The notes beneath the pieces are model-generated. The model worked only from the letters and a program-made list of their open reading frames with translations, was not told the origin of the DNA and did no database searches. A stretch of 11,642 nt of DNA, taken from positions 1 to 11,642 of the forward strand of contig CAJVYT010000103.1 in the NCBI GenBank assembly GCA_913009765.1, read 5' to 3'. Source of the DNA: an uncultured candidate division Zixibacteria bacterium. Lineage in GTDB: Bacteria; Zixibacteria; MSB-5A5; GN15; FEB-12. A program made the translations under genes and the position numbers. Position 1 is the stretch's first letter, and each line of letters begins with the position of its first letter. Shown piece after piece: positions 6,295-11,642 of the stretch.

Positions 6295-6769
6295 TGTTGT
6301 CCAGTCAACTATAGACAGCCTCAGGCATTCAGGAACCGCTCTGGGTAAATCGCTGAATACTCTGAGAGGATATATTAGGAAAACCCAGGACTACCAGGAT
6401 ATAGTATCAAGTAAAATGGAAGATGCCAGAACAAACCTTTCACTTGTTTTCTGGTTCCTACCATTTACAGTGTTGATGAGTATCGGCGTATTTAAATTTA
6501 TCACAAATATGCTTGCAAAAATGAAAGGGGTAGGAAACGCCATCTTCGGCTTTAATATTTCAAATGCGTTTCTCACAGCAAACATAAATATCTATCTTGC
6601 TCTGGGAGTGGCAACTATTTTTCTGTTATTGTGTTTCTTCCTGACAGCCATGCTTGCCACACTCAGCGAGGAGGTAGTGTATTGGCGAATGATAGAAAAT
6701 AAAATAGCTCGAATAGGTCTTGGACTTGTCATATTCGGGTTGGGAGGGCTGGCTTTACTGTGGATATAA
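6263..6769 (+). CDS. Three-helix membrane protein, probably 5'-truncated
   Basis: A GTG (6263) or ATG (6275) begins a 168- or 164-aa protein with a cytosolic helical lead (about 8-57) and three hydrophobic segments at about 59-80, 108-133 and 150-168, ending directly in the last helix. The layout, with a basic helical stretch and SSKMEDARTNLS before the first membrane helix and a final helix at the very C-terminus, resembles the end of archaeal/bacterial GspF/TadC/FlaJ-type platform proteins of type II secretion and type IV pilus machines. There is no good ribosome site, and the frame is open back to a TGA near 6206, so the gene may have lost its 5' part. It starts inside the 5' end of the frameshifted minus-strand remnant, which points to a rearrangement junction. 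The family is uncertain, but membrane location is clear. Confidence 0.5.
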   Translation: MIEEMPERTFIVVQSTIDSLRHSGTALGKSLNTLRGYIRKTQDYQDIVSSKMEDARTNLSLVFWFLPFTVLMSIGVFKFITNMLAKMKGVGNAIFGFNISNAFLTANINIYLALGVATIFLLLCFFLTAMLATLSEEVVYWRMIENKIARIGLGLVIFGLGGLALLWI

Positions 6770-7110
6770 TTTGGTAAGCAAGAAAGCTCTTTTATAAAGC
6801 ATAAAAAGGAAAGAGGAAGTATATGTTTGCTAAAAGGGCTTCTTGCCCACATCGTTAAAGTAAGTTCAAGCACAATAAGATATATATTCATATAGGAGAT
6901 AAATAAATAAGGTGAAAAGTCCATTGGATAGTTTGCAGATGAATAGGTGGAAGACAGTCAGTTCGCTTATACCGCCAGATTGGCAGGATATACGATATCA
7001 AGTCGTATATTAACGAATTATATTAAATTATTGGTGAAATGGATAAGAGGGTATTTGGCATTATGATATACAAAATGGATAATACTGAAATATAAACGAA
7101 GGTGAGTTAA
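6770..7110 (+). other. Intergenic region before the nuclease operon
   Basis: Besides the right inverted repeat, this stretch holds the likely promoter of the next operon. ATTATATTAA near 7016-7025 and AAATATAAA near 7087-7095 are possible TATA-like sequences. AAGGTGAG at about 7100-7107 is a good ribosome binding site for the TTG at 7111. No further gene is supported. Confidence 0.4.
6855..7010 (+). repeat. Right inverted-repeat copy of integrase-derived element end
   Basis: This is the partner of 5566-5726 in the opposite orientation. It contains the same order of sequence blocks, from TTAAAGTAAGTTCAAG through GTTCGCTTATACCGCC to the terminal GTATAT. Its EKSPLDSL segment is the decayed C-terminus of the same tyrosine recombinase. 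A plus-strand open frame from a GTG near 6912 reads VKSPLDSLQMNRWKTVSSLI and on to a TAA just past the repeat end. In the left copy the two tryptophan codons of this frame are stop codons. I treat it as remnant sequence rather than a 33-aa gene. Confidence 0.65.
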
Positions 7111-7419
7111 TTGGGAAGGAAACCAAATGAGCGTATCTATCCGATAAAATACGAAAATGCTTTTAAACTAGCTCTTGTTTCTGCTAAGAAATGTTTTAAT
7201 GTTCAAGAAAAAAATATCAATGAGAGATATATAAAATGTACAACAAAAGCTTCATTGTGGTCTTGGGGTGAAAGTGTATTAATCACAATAAAACCGATAA
7301 GTTCAACACGAACAAAAATATCTGTAGAATCTTCACCATCTGCCCAACTCTTTGATTGGGGTAAATCAAGAGATAATATTGATAACTTCTTTAATACAAT
7401 AGAACAAAAGTTAGGGTGA
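7111..7419 (+). CDS. Small conserved-looking protein, 102 aa
   Basis: The TTG start is supported by AAGGTGAG four bases upstream; the protein begins MGRKPNERIYP. It appears to be a single alpha/beta domain: a first helix (about 14-28), then strands with CTTKASLWSWGESVLITIK, then TRTKISVESS and a final amphipathic helix after FDWGKSRDNI. That succession (helix, strand ending in a bulky-G turn, strand, T-x-V/I-x-V-x-S strand, then a D-G/W-G-K-x-R-x-N-I helix) occurs in small DUF1499-like or SRPBCC-like bacterial proteins. I cannot assign a function. No signal peptide or membrane segment is seen. Its TGA overlaps the GTG of the next gene (GTGA), so it is translationally coupled to the zinc-ribbon membrane protein and, through it, to the nuclease. 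Confidence 0.75.
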   Translation: MGRKPNERIYPIKYENAFKLALVSAKKCFNVQEKNINERYIKCTTKASLWSWGESVLITIKPISSTRTKISVESSPSAQLFDWGKSRDNIDNFFNTIEQKLG

Positions 7420-7748
7420 TAATATTGAGATTGTATACAAACTGTCGATTTTGTGGTCAACGTTTCTACCTTAGTGTTGTTTATACTTCGAGACGGAATA
7501 TACCTAGACCTTTAACTATGAGATGTCCATATTGTCAAAATACAGATGAATATCATACAAATGACGTTTTTGCAGAACCTGGATCTGGTGCACCGTTAGC
7601 TGGTGCTGCATTAGGTGCGGTCGTTGGTGGATTATTTGGCGGACCTATCGGATTACTATTGGTAGGTGCTTTAGGGGTAACAGCAGGTGCAAAAAATGAA
7701 CAACAGGATAGAGAAGCAGCACAACGATTCAATGAGGAGATGGTATAA
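7416..7748 (+). CDS. Zinc-ribbon protein with glycine-zipper membrane hairpin
   Basis: This 110-aa protein has an N-terminal zinc ribbon with CxxC pairs at C10/C13 (CRFCG) and C37/C40 (CPYCQ). A glycine- and alanine-rich hydrophobic hairpin follows from about residue 57 to 91 (GAALGAVVGGLFGGPIGLLL, then a second arm), and the tail is charged. The G-x3-G spacing is that of glycine-zipper two-helix segments, which insert in membranes and oligomerise. The GTG start overlaps the previous stop as GTGA; a TTG at 7425 is the alternative. GAGGAGATGG at its 3' end is the ribosome site of the nuclease gene. A zinc ribbon next to a membrane hairpin, directly before a zinc-ribbon nuclease, suggests a membrane anchor or sensor partner, but this is inference from neighbours. 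Confidence 0.82.
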   Translation: MIILRLYTNCRFCGQRFYLSVVYTSRRNIPRPLTMRCPYCQNTDEYHTNDVFAEPGSGAPLAGAALGAVVGGLFGGPIGLLLVGALGVTAGAKNEQQDREAAQRFNEEMV

Positions 7749-7749
7749 A

Positions 7750-8880
7750 ATGTGCCCATCTTCCAATATCATAACGAAATTGACTCGTTCAAATGATATA
7801 GAATTAGATATTAGTCAATCAAATGAAAAAAGCAAAATAATTAAAGTTGTATCTGAAATAAATGAGGATAGTAAAAAAGAAAGGTTTTATGATACCCTTC
7901 TTGAAGATTATGACATTTTAAAGCTAATAACTAACCATTTACTAGATATGGGAAAAACAGATCAAAGCATCTTATATATATTTTCATCCAAATTAGAAAA
8001 GGATGATGGAATTGAATCTCGTCAAGAATATTCTACTCAGTGTAAATATAATTTAGATCCTAATATCTCAAATTTAGACATTAATATCTTAAATATCCAA
8101 CAAACAGCGGGAAAATTAGAAGAAGTAGTTATAAAAGGATTATTTCAACTAGGTGATATGTATGGTCGTGCAATCAACGATTTAATAACAGATGGATTTT
8201 CAAATAGAGAGAGACTGAAGAATTATTCAGAAATAAAAGAAGTTAATGATTATGAAAGTGTTATTAGTACATGTCTTCGAATAGGTGTATTTTCTGTTTT
8301 TGAACATATATGTTGGTGTAGTAAATGCACAGAAAAACCATATGCAATATTAATTTTAGGCCAGAATAATATCCATGATGAAATTAGATGTCCTATATGT
8401 GAAACACCTTTATTTTCGGCAAAATTTATTACAATGTTGCCCGAATTTGGACCACTTCTTGAAAATGACGGTGGTTTTTTACCACCATTAATTGGATGGT
8501 ACCTCACTAAGGAGGAATTTGAATGGACAGCTAATGTAACAATGAATAAACAAGAATACGCAGATATTCTATTTAAAAGAGAGAATCAGTATTACTTAAT
8601 TGAAAGCAAAATGTGGAGTAGGGCTAAAAACGAGCGAGGGTTAACTGGAAGCATTAAAAAAGCAATTGATCAAGCTGTAAAACATGCAAACTATTGGGAA
8701 AATAAAAATATAAAAATTAAAAAAATTGCTATTATTACAAATCAGTTTGATAACTCGATATTTCAAGGTTGCGTTGATGAGTCGTTAAAAGAAAAAACTA
8801 AAGATATAGGGGGAAAAACATTGAAAATATACCCATTAAAACGGATTTCTAAATTTATCACAGAACTAATAGGAGAATAG
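7750..8880 (+). CDS. Zinc-ribbon PD-(D/E)XK nuclease
   Basis: I choose the ATG at 7750, one base after the upstream stop and preceded by GAGGAGATGG; the frame is open further upstream but overlaps that gene. The 376-aa protein has a long helical N-terminal region (1-180) without known motifs and a zinc ribbon with C190/C193 (CSKC) and C214/C217 (CPIC). The C-terminal domain is of restriction-endonuclease fold: D272, then E285-S286-K287 (YLIESKMWS) as the D...ExK catalytic triad, and a following helix with Q308 (DQAVKHANYW) that fits the Q position of RecB/Mrr-like nucleases. All metal and catalytic residues are present, so an active DNA (or RNA) nuclease is expected. The stop is TAG. With the small DUF-like and membrane zinc-ribbon genes it forms a tight three-gene operon of defence-like appearance. 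Confidence 0.85.
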   Translation: MCPSSNIITKLTRSNDIELDISQSNEKSKIIKVVSEINEDSKKERFYDTLLEDYDILKLITNHLLDMGKTDQSILYIFSSKLEKDDGIESRQEYSTQCKYNLDPNISNLDINILNIQQTAGKLEEVVIKGLFQLGDMYGRAINDLITDGFSNRERLKNYSEIKEVNDYESVISTCLRIGVFSVFEHICWCSKCTEKPYAILILGQNNIHDEIRCPICETPLFSAKFITMLPEFGPLLENDGGFLPPLIGWYLTKEEFEWTANVTMNKQEYADILFKRENQYYLIESKMWSRAKNERGLTGSIKKAIDQAVKHANYWENKNIKIKKIAIITNQFDNSIFQGCVDESLKEKTKDIGGKTLKIYPLKRISKFITELIGE

Positions 8881-9036
8881 AAAATTAGGCTGATACGAAA
8901 AAAAATAATCGAAAAGGCTAATGAGATAAGAGGCTCTAGTGATCAATTGATTTTTGCGTCAAAATCTCTTTTAGGTGTTTTTGATAGACATCTTCATTTT
9001 GTCTTCTATTACGCAGAACGGCGTAATTATGAATAG
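8881..9036 (+). other. Open stretch in frame with the nuclease, no start codon
   Basis: After the nuclease TAG the same frame stays open for 51 more codons up to a second TAG at 9034-9036, directly followed by ATG 9037 in the same frame. Its translation includes IIEKANEIRGSSDQLIFASK and RHLHFVFYYAERRN. No ATG or good ribosome site occurs in it, so it is either read-through sequence, the remnant N-terminal part of the next gene, or chance. I recognise no domain. Confidence 0.3.
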
Positions 9037-9216
9037 ATGGAAAGTAATGCTACAGACCTAATTAATGACAAAGCCGAAATTGAAAAATCTTTTAGAAAAT
9101 TTATGGCGTTATCGTATTTTGATGAAGAACTCATGTTAAGATGTGTGGATTTGTTTTCCTCAGGGCGATTTGATGATACTGTAAGAAATGCTTTCATTGC
9201 GGTAGAGGAAAAATGA
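9037..9216 (+). CDS. N-terminal half of a split TIGR02391 (Ymh-type) domain
   Basis: These 59 codons start at ATG 9037. The segment FDEELMLRCVDLFSSGRFDD followed by TVRNAFIAVEEK is the characteristic first part of the TIGR02391/PF09509 'Ymh' domain: a helix, an acidic [GR]-x-[FY]-D-[DE] turn, and the A-x3-[AV]-E-x-[KR] helix. The frame ends in TGA at 9214-9216, overlapping the ATG of the second half (9213) in an ATGA, right after a run of five A. Inserting one A would fuse both halves into a domain of normal order. No ribosome site precedes 9037. The family's biochemistry is not established. Confidence 0.6.
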   Translation: MESNATDLINDKAEIEKSFRKFMALSYFDEELMLRCVDLFSSGRFDDTVRNAFIAVEEK

Positions 9217-9458
9217 GAAGGAAGTTACAGCAAAAAGAGATAAAAATTCCCAGTAAGCCCAAACTTAGAGATTTAATTGAGAAACTTTTCCCAAGAGATA
9301 ACTCTAGTGGAGAAGCTTCTTATTTTCTTTTCCGGGGATACTTCCAATTGTTCAGAGGCGAAGTTGCCCATAGGTTTGTAGATTTGACTTATCCACAGGC
9401 TATAGCTCTGATTAATCTTGTCCAACTAATGTTGGATGTATTAGAAAGAAAGGATTAG
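9213..9458 (+). CDS. C-terminal half of a split TIGR02391 (Ymh-type) domain
   Basis: These 81 codons continue the domain of the preceding gene in the next frame. KMRRKLQQKE completes the helix that AVEEK began. Then come LRDLIEKLFPRD and FLFRGYFQLFRGEVAHR, the typical F-x-G-x-F-x2-[FY]-R-[NG]-x2-AHR motif near the end of TIGR02391 proteins, and a final helical leucine-rich stretch (QAIALINLVQLMLDVLE). Alone this half lacks the N-terminal helices. It may be expressed through ATGA termination-reinitiation or -1 slippage on AAAAA, or the gene may be broken by one lost base. It ends in TAG about 42 bases before the next gene. Confidence 0.65.
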   Translation: MRRKLQQKEIKIPSKPKLRDLIEKLFPRDNSSGEASYFLFRGYFQLFRGEVAHRFVDLTYPQAIALINLVQLMLDVLERKD

Positions 9459-9465
9459 CAAACAA

Positions 9466-9500
9466 AAGACATTTATATCTAAATATGTGTATGTATAAAT
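9466..9500 (+). promoter_or_regulatory. TATA box for a leaderless transcript
   Basis: TTTATATCT at 9472-9480, preceded by the purine-rich AACAAAAGACA, lies about 26 bases before the ATG at 9501. No Shine-Dalgarno sequence precedes that ATG (ATGTGTATGTATAAAT). In archaea this spacing puts transcription start at or next to the ATG, giving a leaderless mRNA. It is one of the better archaeal signs in the window. Confidence 0.5.
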
Positions 9501-10145
9501 ATGCCGGTAAATGAGAGTTTGGAAGAGGGAACCTACATAGTATCAATAAAAGTATCTGAAAAGTTAATAGAAATGTTATTTACAAGAGGTGAAAAACCGA
9601 CAATTATTTTTTCAAAGATTATTCAGAGGATGGCCTCTGAAATGGAAATAGATGAGCTGCTAGATTTTGCAAGAGGTGAATCACCAATTTCAGAACTACA
9701 AAAGGAAAAAAAATCAAAGCCAGCAGTTGTATGGAAAACAACATATAAACAGTGGGATAAATCCATATTTCAAAAATACATTGACGTTCTGTTGAAGCGA
9801 GCTGAGAAAGATGCGGAATCTGCAGATTTAATATCATTTTTAGTTGCATACATTGATACAGGCCCCAGACCAACAAGTGATGAATTAAGAGATGCACGCG
9901 GATTTGGTCCCAGTGATAAATGGTTTGAAGAGCTTAGGGTATTAAAATCACGACTTACAATAGCTGCAAAACACATGGGTCTACCAAGATTCTTTCCACG
10001 AGCTTATGGTTCCGGTATGAAGAGACGGCACCCTATAGACAATGAGTTTTATGATATGCTAAGTCAATGGCATTTGGATAACAAAGGTGTTGCCGATCAA
10101 TATAGGCAATTAGCGTCACCTAGGGCTGCAGACTATACCGCGTGA
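9501..10145 (+). CDS. Uncharacterised 214-aa protein
   Basis: I do not recognise the family. The first 70 residues have a strand (TYIVSIKVS) followed by helices ending in MEIDELLDFARGE, and a basic linker (KEKKSK, about 73-78). From about residue 84 a mostly helical domain follows, with GPRPTSDELRDARGFGPSDK (126-145) and then HMGLPRFFPRAYGSGMKRRH. The latter order, helix, P-T-x2-[EL] helix, a second helix and then aromatic and basic residues, resembles a winged-helix DNA-binding fold, so DNA binding is possible. It has a leaderless-type promoter of its own and lies about 60 bases before the repeated-module operon, between it and the split TIGR02391 gene. The C-terminal PRAADYTA is unlike an obvious tag. 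Confidence 0.72.
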   Translation: MPVNESLEEGTYIVSIKVSEKLIEMLFTRGEKPTIIFSKIIQRMASEMEIDELLDFARGESPISELQKEKKSKPAVVWKTTYKQWDKSIFQKYIDVLLKRAEKDAESADLISFLVAYIDTGPRPTSDELRDARGFGPSDKWFEELRVLKSRLTIAAKHMGLPRFFPRAYGSGMKRRHPIDNEFYDMLSQWHLDNKGVADQYRQLASPRAADYTA

Positions 10146-10160
10146 GTGTAAATGTGACTA

Positions 10161-10212
10161 TAACAAAAGGTTTAAATAGTAGGGTGTCCGTAAGGGTAAA
10201 TAGGTGAGTTAT
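10161..10212 (+). promoter_or_regulatory. Promoter and ribosome site of the two-module operon
   Basis: AACAAAAGG followed by TTTAAATAG (10171-10179) is a plausible purine-rich BRE plus TATA box. It would set transcription start near 10198-10200. AGGTGA at 10202-10207 is then a good ribosome site 5 bases before the ATG at 10213. It supports that ATG over the GTG at 10204, which lies within the ribosome site itself. Confidence 0.5.
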
Positions 10213-11058
10213 ATGGATGATATTATTAAACCAGGAGACGAATGGAAATATCACTACCGTGGAACCCGATATCACTTTAACTCTGAGCAAGAGATGTGGT
10301 GGCAGACTTTTCGGGACGGATTGAATGTCCCAGTGATATCAGGGCATGAAGAAATTCTGAAATCGCTTTTGGAAATTAAACCAGTAGGAGGAAGTTTTCG
10401 AATAACTGAAACAGGCGATGTCCTCACGAAAATCATCAATGAGAACGATGAGCCAAAATGGAAAGCAATCTATGTATGTGAGCTTGATGGGACATTTAAA
10501 TTTGATGATGGAATAAATATCAATCAAAAGGGATTACAACCAGGGGATTTGTGGCTTAGTTTTTTCGATGGAGCTCGGTATTCATATTTGACATCACGTA
10601 TATGGTGGAATAATCCAAAAGGCTTCAGACAATATACAGAGCAGACTCTCCCCGCGGATGTGATTGCGGGTCTTCGACGATATAAACCATCTGGAGGGTC
10701 ATTTAGAATCACTGAAAATGGTTTTGTTATTACGCTCATTCCAAAACAACCTATACCAAATAATCTTAAGGAGCAATGGAAGAAATTGACTCCAAAACAA
10801 CAACGCCTTATTGCGACTAAAGTAGACCTGGTTGATATGCTGCCAATTTATGTTGGAAGATATTACGAGGGTTTTTCTCTAAAGGACCCTGTTGATTATA
10901 GCAAGCCACTTGGGAAAGAGGAGAAGGCTCTCATGCTAGATTTTCTTGATGCTTTCTCCATCGATACTCAATTTGAAGGTATGGTTCCAAAGGATATTAA
11001 CTCTGATAAACTTGAAGAAAGCGCGAAATATTTGGATGACCCAGAGGACTGGCAATGA
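10213..11058 (+). CDS. Protein with two tandem copies of an unknown module
   Basis: I prefer ATG 10213 (281 aa); GTG 10204 would add three residues. The protein contains two clear copies of a beta-rich module. Copy A (about 6-105) has KPGDEW, YRGTRY, a WW pair (29-30) and KPVGGSFRITETGDV. Copy B (about 109-180) has QPGDLW, FDGARY, WW (131-132), LPADV and KPSGGSFRITENGFV. The shared pattern is P-G-D-x-W, G-x-R-Y, W-W, then K-P-x-G-G-S-F-R-I-T-E-x-G-x-V-x-T. A charged C-terminal region (about 185-281) is helical and not repeated. No signal peptide or membrane segment is visible, so it is probably cytosolic. Its TGA overlaps the ATG of the next gene, which carries the same module. I cannot name the family. 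Confidence 0.82.
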   Translation: MDDIIKPGDEWKYHYRGTRYHFNSEQEMWWQTFRDGLNVPVISGHEEILKSLLEIKPVGGSFRITETGDVLTKIINENDEPKWKAIYVCELDGTFKFDDGININQKGLQPGDLWLSFFDGARYSYLTSRIWWNNPKGFRQYTEQTLPADVIAGLRRYKPSGGSFRITENGFVITLIPKQPIPNNLKEQWKKLTPKQQRLIATKVDLVDMLPIYVGRYYEGFSLKDPVDYSKPLGKEEKALMLDFLDAFSIDTQFEGMVPKDINSDKLEESAKYLDDPEDWQ

Positions 11059-11579
11059 CTGCTATAACTGCTGAATCTACAACAGTTCCTGCGGTTGATG
11101 GGGAACTTATCGAAATCCAAGAAGGTGGCAAGTGGCCACTTCCATACAGAGGTTCTCAGTATTCGGTTAAAAAAGTTGATGACCGACTCAACTTTTGCTG
11201 GACAAGATTTGATACACTCCACTGTTCAGAATCGTTACCTGATGGGCTCATTCCTGCGATGATAGAACATAAGTGGGATTCAAGGGGAATAATAAAGATA
11301 ACACCTTATAGTGAAGTCATAACTAAGCGTGAAGTTGAAGATGGGTCATATGAATCTATATATCTAGGCAAGCTTGATGGTGTTATTGATTTTACTGGAT
11401 TCAATCTAAATCCATCTGATATCGAAACTTGTAATATCTGGCCTGGGTTTCAGTTTAAACATGGAGAGGAATTTGCGGTCTGGAATAGAGCTGGGAACGA
11501 TGACTACCTTTACTGGACTTATATGGGCAGATATTTCAGAAGCATTGAACGCTATCCCGAACTCTGTGCAAAGGTTAGA
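11055..11579 (+). CDS. Second two-module protein, cut by the contig end
   Basis: Starting with ATGA overlap on the previous stop, 175 codons are genuine; codon 176 onward (RSEERR...) is adapter translation. Module C (about 22-120) has GGKWPLPYRGSQY, a tryptophan (49), LPDGLIPAMIEHK and GIIKITPYSEVITK, then SIYLGKLDG, which matches AIYVCELDG in copy A of the neighbour. A fourth module begins at about 129 with WPGFQFKHGEEF, YLYW and GRYFRSIERYPELCAKV, lining up with copy B. The GGSFRITE core has diverged to RGIIKITP, so this is an older paralogue rather than a fresh duplication. The true C-terminus lies beyond the contig. Function is unknown; it probably acts together with its neighbour. Confidence 0.8.
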
Positions 11580-11637
11580 AGATCGGAAGAGCGTCGTGTA
11601 GGGAAAGAGTGTAGATCTCGGTGGTCGCCGTATCATT
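11580..11637 (+). other. Illumina TruSeq adapter sequence (artefact)
   Basis: The 58 bases from AGATCGGAAGAGCGTCG onward to GTCGCCGTATCATT are the reverse complement of the standard Illumina universal (P5) adapter, followed by AAAAA (11638-11642). Biological sequence stops at 11579. Any protein ending RSEERRVGKECRSRWSPYH, or minus-strand protein starting MIRRPPRSTLFPYTTLF, is translated adapter. Confidence 0.98.
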
Positions 11638-11642
11638 AAAAA

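Noticed and set aside
6912..7013. Possible 33-aa gene starting with GTG (VKSPLDSL...)
   Set aside because: The segment is the tail of a decayed recombinase within the right inverted repeat. The left copy has stop codons at the two tryptophan positions, so there is no sign of selection on the protein.
7687..7749. Upstream ATG (7687) as start of the nuclease
   Set aside because: It would overlap the zinc-ribbon gene by about 60 bases, while ATG 7750 follows that stop directly and has a good GAGGAG ribosome site.
11406..11636. Minus-strand frame of 76 codons starting MIRRPPRS
   Set aside because: Its first part is translated Illumina adapter and the rest is antisense to the two-module gene.
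1..11642. CRISPR arrays, tRNA or rRNA genes
   Set aside because: No regularly spaced direct repeats of CRISPR type, no T-loop plus acceptor pairing and no rRNA-like stretch were seen on either strand.

Overview
This looks like a metagenomic contig from an AT-rich prokaryote, more likely an archaeon (possibly methanogen-like) than a bacterium. The evidence is indirect. A TATA-like box lies about 26 bases before an ATG that has no ribosome binding site (9472-9480, leaderless arrangement). A purine-rich stretch plus TATA box precedes the 10213 gene. TTG and GTG starts are frequent, each with a strong AGGTGA or GGAGG site. Integrase remnants end in the 'KSPLD' style of small Xer-like recombinases. 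No rRNA or tRNA was seen, so the taxon is an inference. The last 58 bases before a short A-run are Illumina adapter, so the contig physically ends at 11579.

Left part (1-865): no gene. It holds two tandem MITE-like units (411-548, 559-676) with terminal inverted repeats and TAAATAG direct repeats. A Fic protein follows on the minus strand (866-2041), lying between two copies of an 89-bp repeat that carries paired TTATTGC/GCAATAA half-sites.

Minus-strand nucleotide operon (2189-5487): a fused anaerobic ribonucleotide reductase (activase NrdG followed by catalytic NrdD), a thymidylate-kinase-like enzyme 3 bases later, and an unknown 172-aa protein overlapping it by ATGA. The first two make and phosphorylate deoxynucleotides. 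The set resembles a self-contained dNTP cassette of the sort carried by viruses and plasmids.

Middle (5566-7010): a decayed island bracketed by about 160-bp inverted repeats. Both repeats derive from the 3' end of the same internally deleted tyrosine recombinase gene. Inside are a frameshifted minus-strand remnant and a plus-strand polytopic membrane protein that looks 5'-truncated.

Right part (7111-11579, plus strand): an operon of a 102-aa protein, a zinc-ribbon/glycine-zipper membrane protein and a zinc-ribbon PD-(D/E)XK nuclease. Next is a TIGR02391 (Ymh-type) domain split over two frames, then an unknown 214-aa protein with a leaderless promoter. Last come two ATGA-overlapping genes built from tandem copies of the same roughly 90-100-residue module, the second cut by the contig end. 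This right arm has the character of an accessory or defence island, and the repeated-module family is the best candidate for something undescribed.
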